Below are positions 56,571 to 64,000 of a stretch of DNA of 64,000 nt, piece by piece. Position 1 is the stretch's first letter, and the number at the start of each line of letters is the position of its first letter. Origin of the DNA: Balanoglossus misakiensis (Eukaryota > Hemichordata); assembly GCA_040954595.2 (NCBI GenBank), contig CM082587.2:10354001-10418000 (forward strand), read 5' to 3'. The translations under genes and the position numbers were made by a program. A model generated the notes under the pieces. It saw only the letters and a list, made by a program, of their open reading frames with translations. It made no database searches and was not told where the DNA came from.

Positions 56571-59118
56571 ATATAGCTGCCAAGCAGCAATGGCGGGCCC
56601 AAGCCAAAATAGCGCATAGCAACAAACCTTAGTTGAACAGCAAAGCAATATTTTGGTCGATTTTGTGTAATGCGTTGATATACCTTCTCCTAGTGATACA
56701 TACAGCTACAATGGCTATTGAAACTTTGTGCAGGAAGGGGCTGTTTGACCTGTGTGCACTTGAATCCAAAGCTGTCCTACATACTAGCTTTGAGGTTGAC
56801 GGATCCGAAAACGAATGTGATTACGGAAATACGTCTACAGTAGGGGTCAGCTGATTACTGGTGAGTGTAATTCGCTAACATGTCGAAGTTTTGAAAGTGG
56901 TAGTAATCGCTTTATCGGTGATTTTAAGGAGTGGAAACGTGGGCGGTGACAATTGTGTAGTTGTAGTTTATCTAGCGGTAGTGTGATTTTGATGATATGA
57001 GAGACGATGTCAGTTTAATTTGAGTTATATTTTGACACGTACAGAGGCAAGTCCAATACAATATGGCGGCGACCGTGTGTTTTGCAGAGTTCCTTACGCA
57101 ATAATTTATGCTGACATGTCTGAGTTGTAAAAGTGGTGTAAATGTTAATCACTTCATCGGTGATTTGGATGAGTGGAAAGCTGGATGGTGACGGTTTTGT
57201 AGTTGTAGTAGTTGATCCGGCGGTAGTGAGATTTTGATTATATGAGAGGCGATGTCAGTTTCATTAGGGTTTTAATAGTTTTATTTTCACACATATAAAC
57301 AAGGTCAGTCGAATTCAATATGGCGGCGACCATGTATTTCGCAGATAGCCTACGCAATAATTAAATTAATTATTCGATGTGGACAAGGACACTGTTCTGT
57401 ATGGGTTATTTTGAATGATGTATGTGTATTTTTATACTGACATGTTTGTGACTTACATACACGTGCTTGCACATTTTTCTGTTGTGATTTATCTGAGGGA
57501 AATAATGAATGAGTACTAATATTTTTGTCTATTCTGTTAACAGATTTCGCTGAACAGATATATCTCAGTCTCAAGGTGAGTGTTTGATGTTGTTTTTGAC
57601 CATGACCTTAAAGGATGAAGCGTGTGGTTTTGAGCTGTTTTCTGGAATATTGTGTGATATTAAAAGTTGTTTGACACTTTAAAAATGCTGGAAATACTGG
57701 TGAAATGATGTGCCATGATTGGTGTTTATTTGAAGGTGTATTGTTATTTAAATGAGGAAGGCATTCCTGTGTTCATCAATTTTATTTGATTCACTTTGAT
57801 TTGAATGTGTAGACATGGTTGATTAAAGTAATACAAGTGTGGTTTTGTCTGTTGTGAAATAATATTTATCTGTTGAGGGCTGGCTATGAAAGTGACATGT
57901 GTCATTGTTTGTTCACTGAGAGTTTTGTTGATTAATAATCGTATTTGTAGCTATGTATAATATTGTTAAAGGGACAAAGTCTGTCTGTCGCTGCCCTTTT
58001 TCCGTTAATTATATTTGATACAAGACATCGTTTGTGTTATTTTATATGTGAATATAAAGAGAATCAACGTTTGACCACACACTACGTCCATCCCACTTGT
58101 AGACACGGTAGTGAAAAATTCACCAAAATGAATAATCAGTGTTTACCATTTATTCATTTTGGCGAGATTTTGACTCTGATATCCTACAAACAGGATGGAA
58201 GTTGTGTGTGGTTGAACGTTGATTCACTATATATCCACACGTAAAATAACATAAACGGTGTCTTGTATCAAACATAATTGATGGAAAAAGGGCAGCGTGA
58301 GAGAGACTTTGTCTCTTTAACATACATGGAAATTTGAAGGGCATTTTCAACTAAATCTGAAAAGCTTTGTTGTGTAAGTTTCACACTTTGTGGAGATTTT
58401 GTGTATGTTTTGTTGAATCACTGTATGATATACATTTTTTTCTAATAAGGTTATTTGGTTTGTTTTCCAGTTTTTGGTGACAGAACATATTTGACGGTAA
58501 GTGTTATAGATATAGCAGATGATTTCAAGTGCGTTGCAGTTTGTAGAGGTGTGGTCAACATAGCTGGTTGAGAATTTATGCACTGCATGTGTGGTTGTGT
58601 ACCAGGATTAGTGATCCTATCCTGGGTCATGGTTGGAATTAAAAATGTTGTGTAGCAGCTGTAATGATAATGCTTATAATATATTTATTGCTCTTAAAGG
58701 CCTCCGGCCCATATTGCAGCTTTAAATTACAAATACAAAAATATATATATACATCACGGGAGTGAGTACTTTACATGGTAATAAAAAATTCTTCTCTCAG
58801 TTTATACGCCTTATGTACAAATAGTGCCAGCTTGAAAATGATAATGCCTGAGTTATGGTGTAGTTTGATGTACACGAACAGTACAGAAATGTGATGAGCA
58901 TAGCTGCTATTCAACATGTATATTTCACCTATGTACCAGTATTATTGATCCTATTTGTGGACAGGCCTGTATTATTTCAATTGCATGGTGGAAAAAACAT
59001 GAGGACAAGTAATGCAGACACTAAAATGGGGAAGGCACTGCAAAATGTGGACAGTTGGATCAACAATGAGTTGTTAATTTCTGTTTGGTGATGGTAATCA
59101 TGTTGAAATATTTTTCAG
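56571..59118 (+). other. non-coding 5' exons and introns of the Helitron gene
   Basis: Clean splice signals outline a leader: a donor at 56861 (GTGAGTG), a 32-bp exon at 57544-57575, a 26-bp exon at 58471-58496 and the acceptor TTTTTCAG ending at 59118. A 47-codon frame starting at an ATG at 56710 and ending before 56855 lies in the first exon and could be an upstream ORF. Two roughly 230-bp segments with CAATATGGCGGCGACC (near 57057 and 57317) are diverged repeats of each other. YY1-like GCCAT cores are present there. Confidence 0.6.
57970..58316. mobile_element. TTAA-flanked hairpin MITE in a Helitron intron
   Basis: The element lies between TTAA at 57966-57969 and at 58317-58320. Ends AGGGACAAAGTCT and the hairpin body match the copy at 41217-41568. 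It sits in the intron between the second and third leader exons. Confidence 0.85.
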
Positions 59119-62100
59119 ATGCCTCGTAAGAAGAACTGGAAGAAGAGTGATGTGCTGAAGAAGCGGTTGGGTTTGGGTCGTGTCCCACCAACCAGTGGAA
59201 TTGTCACTCAGGGCCAATCTGTCCTGTTTGACCAAAATGACACTGTTACAGTGGATAATGAATCTGGAAATTATGTCCCTCGGGACCTTATGAACTTGGA
59301 TAATAAATCTGGAAATGATGTCCTTCGGGACGCTAAGAACTTGCAAAATGAATCTGATAATGAAGTCCTTCGGGACCATGATAACTTGCGAAATGAATCA
59401 TATGGTGTCCTTCGGGATCTAGATAACTTGCAAAATAACTCTTATGGTGTCCTTCGGGATCTAGATGACTTGCGAAATGAATCTGATGGTGTCCTTCGGG
59501 ATCTAAATGACGGGCAAAATGAATCTGATAATGCTCTCCTTCAGGGTCATGGTGAACATGGAGATTTTGAGGACGTAAGTAACACTATGGCATGTGATGT
59601 TGCACATGATAAAGGTGATCAAGGAGGAATTACTGTTGAGCATGAAGTTGAGGAGACTTATGTGATGGAAGAAGTTGATAATGTGAACATAGCAAGAGTT
59701 ACAGAAACAGAGTGTGTTGGAAATGATTCACAAGATGGTGGTACCGAAACCAGTGAATATTTATTTTGTCCAATTACGTCTGTGATACAGCGTGAGTTAT
59801 GTGACAAACTTCACTTACATAATGAAAATAATAATGAGTCTGTAAATGTAATTGAGGGTGTCGAAGCTGGTGAACCCTGTAAAATAAAGTCAATTGTTGG
59901 TGATGGTAACTGTTTGTTTCGGGCGTTGTCATATGCTGTAAGTGGAAGTGAGAGAAATCACAGAGTGATGCGAAAAGCCATTGTTAATCACTTGAAAGTC
60001 AATGAGAATGCATATTTAGATTTCATAAAGGCAATGGGATATACATCAGTTGCAGACTACATTGGAAAATCTAGAATGGATTGCCTTAACATTTGGGGTT
60101 CCGAAGTTGAAATCTTTGCCGGAGCAAACTTGTTGAATACTGACATATATGTCCATACCATTGGCAGATGGTGGAAACATCCTTGCACTCAATTTAATGA
60201 GAGGAATTGCAGTCGAGGTGATGGTATCTATATTTATCATCTGAATCAAAATCATTTTGATGTTGTTGAGTGTGTCGAAACACCTAACTTGGAAACCTGT
60301 CACTGCACACATACTGATTGTGATGTACTAGTGTCTGGTGTAAATGTGATTGACAACTGCAAATCTGTTACAAGTAGTGAGATATCTTCTTCACAAAGGA
60401 AATGTCCAAATAAAGAAATTGTGAAGGACAATTTGAATGCACAGGGGATTGGAACAGGAGTTAAGAGGAAAAGGCCCATTAGTACACGGCTTGGAAAGAA
60501 ACTGAGAAGAGTGAAATATCAACAGAAAGAAAGTATGGTAACTGCAGCTAGTGCAAATGGTAAAACAAAGAGCAGTAGAGCTGATAGAAAGCGTGTGTTG
60601 TATCATAGTAATTGTGAACTCAGAGAGCAACTGAAATTGAAAAGTAAAAAAAGGTACCATGAAGATATAACATACAGAGAGGTTAAGAAACAGAAATTTT
60701 CACAGAAGTACCAGCATGACGCATTGTTTCGTGAGGCAAAGAAGGTGAAATTGTCAGAGAAATACCGGCATGATAGTTTGTTTCGTGAAGCAAAGAAGGT
60801 GAAATTTTCACAGAAGTACAAGGATGACGCATTGTATCGTGAGGCAAAGAAGGTGAAATTGTCAGAGAAATACCGGCATGATAGTTTGTTTCGTGAAGCA
60901 AAGAAGGTGAAATTTTCACAGAAGTACCAGCATGACGCATTGTTTCGTGAGGCAAAGAAGGTGAAATTGTCAGAGAAGTACCGGCATGATAGTTTGTTTC
61001 GTGAAGCAAAGAAGGTGAAATTTTCACAGAAGTACCAGCATGACGCATTGTTTCGTGAGGCAAAGAAGGTGAAATTGTCAGAGAAATACCGGCATGATAG
61101 TTTGTTTCGTGAAGCAAAGAAGGTGAAATTTTCACAGAAGTACAAGGATGACGCATTGTATCGTGAGGCAAAGAAGGTGAAATTGTCAGAGAAATACCGG
61201 CATGATAGTTTGTTTCGTGAAGCAAAGAAGGTGAAATTTTCACAGAAGTACCAGCATGACGCATTGTTTCGTGAGGCAAAGAAGGTGAAATTGTCAGAGA
61301 AATACCGGCATGATAGTTTGTTTCGTGAAGCAAAGAAGGTGAAATTTTCACAGAAGTACAAGGATGACGCATTGTATCGTGAAGCAAAGAAGGTGAAATT
61401 GTCAGAGAAATACCGGCATGACAGTTTATTCCGTGAAGCAAAGAAGGCGAAATTGTTCGAGAAGTACCGGCATGACACATTGTATCGTGAAACAAAGAAG
61501 GTGAAATTTACAGAGAAATATGAGCATGACGAATTGTTTCGTAAATCTGAGAAAACAAGATTTTCACACAAATATCAGCATGATGAAGGATTTCGTGACA
61601 AGAAAAAATCAGAATTTTGTGAACAATATAAGAAAGTTCCCCTGCTCAAAGAAAATCAGCAGAGACAGTGTTCACAGAGGTACAAAGAAAACCCTGACTA
61701 TAGAGACAGAGTATTGGAAAGAACAAGAAGAGAGAGAGAACAGAACAAAATTCAAAAGGGAAATTTAGATAATGTTGTTGCTGCTTTCCGAAATCAGGTA
61801 TCAAATGGTCCTGACTGTGTGTGTTCTGTTTGCCATAGGCGACTTTTCAGAAAGCAAGTAATTCTTTGCAAAAGAGAAAAGTATGCAAGTAAAACAGCAT
61901 CATGTGATATTGCTGAGAATTGCATTACAGAAGATTATGTACATAGATGTAGTTTACTATGTCCTGTTGAGTGCCCACTTGAGAATAGTGCAGCAAGTAA
62001 GGTGTGGATTTGTTACACATGTGACACAAAACTGATGCGTGGAAAGATGCCAGTTCAAGCTGTTGCAAACAATCTGCATGTAAACCCAATTCCTCTTGAA

Positions 62101-64000
62101 TTGGAATGCCTGAATTCTCTAGAGCAACATCTGATTGCACTGCATATTCCTTTCATGAAAATGATGGCACTCCCGAAAGGTGGGCAGAATGGTGTTCATG
62201 GACCTGTTGTATGTGTCCCATCAAATATAGAGAAAGCGACAAGTATTTTACCACGCGGTGAATTGGATGATCAAATGATAAAGGTGAAGTTGAAACGAAA
62301 ATTAACTTACAAAGGTTGCTATCAGTATCAGTTTGTTACAAAAAGCCACATTCAAAATGCATTGGATTACTTACAGAGAAATAACAAGTGGTATAGTGAT
62401 GTGAAATTCAATGTGGATTGGGAAAACAGTCTTGAAAAAACAAAAGATGAACCTTCAGATGTCAAAGACATTGATGATGTGTCATCGGATACAGAAGATG
62501 AAAATGACACTGGGAAAGATACGAATGGAATATTCATGGACACATGCTTTCAGCCAGTCAATATAGCTCAAGATATTCTTGATTATCACTTTGATGCTAT
62601 AATCTCTGTTGCTCCTGCAGAAGGTAATGCACCTGTTAGTGTTATGATGGAGAAATACAATGAAGCAAAGTGTTTTCCAGTGTTATTTCCAACTGGGTCA
62701 CCAACATTTCATGATGACAGAGAAATTAAAATTACTATAGGTCGATACTTGCAAAGTCGTTTGATGAATGCAAGCAATAGGTTTGCACAAAATACAGACT
62801 ACATATTTTATGCGCAGTATTTGTCAGAAATTGAGCAGGTTGTATCTAATGTGTCTATTGCATTGAGAAAAGGAACTGCACATGCTTGTGGGAAAAAAGT
62901 AACATCTGATGTTTTGACTGACAGAGAATCTTTGCAAGAGATTTTGAAGTGTGATGAAGGTTACAAGTTTTTGAAACCAATCAGAGGGACACCCCCTTAC
63001 TGGCAAGCTACACAGAAAGATTTGTTTGCGATGATCAGACAGCTAGGTATACCAACATGGTTCTGTTCATTTTCGTCTGCTGATTTGCGATGGAAAGAAC
63101 ACATTGAGACACTGCTTCGTGGGGAAGGTGATACACGTAATGCAGAGGATCTTGATTGGTCTGAGAAATGTGGTATTTTGAAGAGAAACCCAGTAACAGC
63201 TGCAAGAATGTTCGATCATAGATTTCAATGTTTTCTCAAAGATGTCATTATGTCACCGGCCAATCCTATTGGGAAAATCAAAGATTACTTTTATCGAGTA
63301 GAATTCCAACAACGTGGTTCACCCCACACTCACTGCTTATTTTGGGTTGAAGATGCACCCAGAGTAGACAAGGATTCTGATGATGAAGTGGTTGATTTTG
63401 TTGACAGTTATGTTACGTGTGAAATGCCATCATCTGACAATGATGAAGAATTACATGACATTGTGAAGTCAGTTCAGAAACACAGCACACGCCATTCAAA
63501 ATCTTGCAAGAAGAAAAATACTAAATGTAGATTTAATTTTCCACGGCCACCATCACAACAAACATTTGTATGCCGCCCTGTTGACAGTGTAGTGAATAAA
63601 ATACCAGAGGACCTAGACAACGCAGAGAGTTGCGAAGCATTTGAAATTGCCGTTTCACAGTTGATTGTTTCACCAGTGGAGCAAAAGATGGCTACAGAAC
63701 TTCTAGAGAAAGTTTTGGTGGCAATGAATGACAAGGAGAAAGAGTATGATACCATAGATGACTTATTTGAGGAAGTTGGTATATCCCAAGAAGCCTATGA
63801 GAGAGCACATTCAATTGTTTCCAAAAAGACAAGTATAGTTATGAAACGGCAGCCGAACGATGTATGGGTAAACCAATACAATCCTTGTCTTTTGCGTTGT
63901 TGGAATGCAAATATGGATATCCAGTTTGTTGTTGATGCATATGCATGTGTTGTGTATATTGTATCATACATTTCTAAGGCAGAAAGAGAAATGGGTTTAC
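59119..64000 (+). CDS. Helitron Rep protein with OTU domain (partial, open at the window end)
   Basis: The ATG at 59119 directly follows the acceptor AG, and the frame is open for 1,627 codons. Order: basic start (Pro-Arg-Lys-Lys-Asn-Trp); 14-residue repeats with VLRDLDNL (residues about 50-150); OTU cysteine protease with Asp262 and Cys265 in GDGNCLFRA and His379 in NHFDVV; Lys-rich 19-residue repeats (about 500-830); a Cys-rich domain (CVCSVCHRRLFR, about 900); a Helitron-like N domain; the Rep HUH-type motif SPHTH (first His 1403); and the paired tyrosines Y1613/Y1617 in YIVSYISK. All catalytic residues visible are intact. Rep nicks and transfers single-stranded DNA in rolling-circle transposition; a helicase domain should follow outside the window. 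Confidence 0.9.
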   Translation, partial: MPRKKNWKKSDVLKKRLGLGRVPPTSGIVTQGQSVLFDQNDTVTVDNESGNYVPRDLMNLDNKSGNDVLRDAKNLQNESDNEVLRDHDNLRNESYGVLRDLDNLQNNSYGVLRDLDDLRNESDGVLRDLNDGQNESDNALLQGHGEHGDFEDVSNTMACDVAHDKGDQGGITVEHEVEETYVMEEVDNVNIARVTETECVGNDSQDGGTETSEYLFCPITSVIQRELCDKLHLHNENNNESVNVIEGVEAGEPCKIKSIVGDGNCLFRALSYAVSGSERNHRVMRKAIVNHLKVNENAYLDFIKAMGYTSVADYIGKSRMDCLNIWGSEVEIFAGANLLNTDIYVHTIGRWWKHPCTQFNERNCSRGDGIYIYHLNQNHFDVVECVETPNLETCHCTHTDCDVLVSGVNVIDNCKSVTSSEISSSQRKCPNKEIVKDNLNAQGIGTGVKRKRPISTRLGKKLRRVKYQQKESMVTAASANGKTKSSRADRKRVLYHSNCELREQLKLKSKKRYHEDITYREVKKQKFSQKYQHDALFREAKKVKLSEKYRHDSLFREAKKVKFSQKYKDDALYREAKKVKLSEKYRHDSLFREAKKVKFSQKYQHDALFREAKKVKLSEKYRHDSLFREAKKVKFSQKYQHDALFREAKKVKLSEKYRHDSLFREAKKVKFSQKYKDDALYREAKKVKLSEKYRHDSLFREAKKVKFSQKYQHDALFREAKKVKLSEKYRHDSLFREAKKVKFSQKYKDDALYREAKKVKLSEKYRHDSLFREAKKAKLFEKYRHDTLYRETKKVKFTEKYEHDELFRKSEKTRFSHKYQHDEGFRDKKKSEFCEQYKKVPLLKENQQRQCSQRYKENPDYRDRVLERTRREREQNKIQKGNLDNVVAAFRNQVSNGPDCVCSVCHRRLFRKQVILCKREKYASKTASCDIAENCITEDYVHRCSLLCPVECPLENSAASKVWICYTCDTKLMRGKMPVQAVANNLHVNPIPLELECLNSLEQHLIALHIPFMKMMALPKGGQNGVHGPVVCVPSNIEKATSILPRGELDDQMIKVKLKRKLTYKGCYQYQFVTKSHIQNALDYLQRNNKWYSDVKFNVDWENSLEKTKDEPSDVKDIDDVSSDTEDENDTGKDTNGIFMDTCFQPVNIAQDILDYHFDAIISVAPAEGNAPVSVMMEKYNEAKCFPVLFPTGSPTFHDDREIKITIGRYLQSRLMNASNRFAQNTDYIFYAQYLSEIEQVVSNVSIALRKGTAHACGKKVTSDVLTDRESLQEILKCDEGYKFLKPIRGTPPYWQATQKDLFAMIRQLGIPTWFCSFSSADLRWKEHIETLLRGEGDTRNAEDLDWSEKCGILKRNPVTAARMFDHRFQCFLKDVIMSPANPIGKIKDYFYRVEFQQRGSPHTHCLFWVEDAPRVDKDSDDEVVDFVDSYVTCEMPSSDNDEELHDIVKSVQKHSTRHSKSCKKKNTKCRFNFPRPPSQQTFVCRPVDSVVNKIPEDLDNAESCEAFEIAVSQLIVSPVEQKMATELLEKVLVAMNDKEKEYDTIDDLFEEVGISQEAYERAHSIVSKKTSIVMKRQPNDVWVNQYNPCLLRCWNANMDIQFVVDAYACVVYIVSYISKAEREMGL
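59262..59545 (+). repeat. coding 42-bp repeats in the Rep N-terminus
   Basis: About six units encode variants of GVLRDLDNLQNESD; the core GTCCTTCGGGA is conserved at nucleotide level. Units are 42-54 bp and in frame. Confidence 0.85.
60660..61570 (+). repeat. coding 57-bp repeats (about 16 units) in the Rep protein
   Basis: Each unit encodes about 19 residues of the type HDSLFREAKKVKFSQKY. Units alternate between a KLSEKYRHDSLF and a KFSQKYQHDALF version, making a 114-bp higher-order period, and some 228-bp blocks (with KYKDDALY) are nearly identical. Lys-rich and probably helical; DNA or RNA binding is an inference. Confidence 0.9.

Larger units (their letters stand above)
56571..64000 (+). 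mobile_element. autonomous Helitron2/Helentron-like element, truncated by the window end
   Basis: It begins ATATAGCTGCCAAGCAGC followed by GGGCCCAAGCC, as in the short copies. It encodes a large Rep-type protein from 59119 to beyond the window. OTU-protease plus Rep domains in one Helitron are characteristic of the Helitron2/Helentron group. The helicase, and the 3' hairpin expected from the short copies, would lie beyond 64000. Confidence 0.85.

Noticed and set aside
60603-61571. Long reverse-strand frames (322 and 270 codons) opposite the Rep repeats
   Set aside because: They mirror the 57-bp coding repeats, whose length is a multiple of three, so any frame without a stop in one unit stays open. 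The forward frame has conserved domains on both sides.

Overview
The window is metazoan nuclear DNA, with spliced genes, GT-AG introns, long non-coding tracts and almost wall-to-wall transposable elements (TEs). The only host-type gene is a decayed seven-transmembrane receptor of the adhesion/secretin (Methuselah-like) class. Its ectodomain carries repeated Tyr-x-Asn-x-x-Cys-Ala-x-Cys-Asn modules, a style I associate with invertebrate deuterostomes and lophotrochozoans. A hemichordate or cephalochordate is my guess, not a demonstrated assignment.

Layout. (1) 1-6.5 kb: receptor pseudogene on the + strand with an in-frame stop and two DNA transposons inserted in its coding exon. Removing each transposon plus one target-site copy restores the reading frame exactly. 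(2) 6.5-9.4 kb: gene-free DNA with a MITE that itself carries an insertion, and a minisatellite. (3) 9.44-43.46 kb: one Ty3/gypsy retrotransposon on the - strand, about 8.2 kb without its insertions, stretched to 34 kb by four nested insertions. (4) 21.9-42.8 kb: the largest of these, a 20,936-bp DNA transposon inside one LTR. It has a 6-bp target duplication and terminal inverted repeats built of short tandem units. It carries a retroviral-integrase-like transposase gene (+) and a multi-exon HECT-type E3 ubiquitin ligase gene (-). A 4,560-bp tandem duplication inside it copies the last HECT exon. (5) 43.46-56.57 kb: a head-to-tail series of non-autonomous Helitron-like elements, one of them split by a 7,790-bp DNA transposon that encodes a DDE-type transposase and a leucine-rich-repeat ORF. 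(6) 56.57-64 kb and beyond: an apparently autonomous Helitron2/Helentron-like element. Its ORF (OTU protease, coding repeats, Cys-rich domain, Rep HUH and Tyr motifs) is open to the window edge.

Together the genes show transposition machinery rather than host physiology: a gypsy Gag-Pol, an integrase-type transposase with a ubiquitin-ligase cargo gene, a DDE transposase with an LRR partner, and a rolling-circle Rep protein. The 5' end of the autonomous Helitron matches the 5' ends of the short array members, so it is the likely source of their mobilising protein. The short members carry many perfect DR1 nuclear-receptor motifs.

The best candidate for an undescribed system is the 20.9-kb integrase plus HECT-ligase transposon. 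The second is the 7.8-kb transposase plus LRR element. Both copies here carry lesions (stops or frameshifts), so intact relatives would be needed to prove activity.
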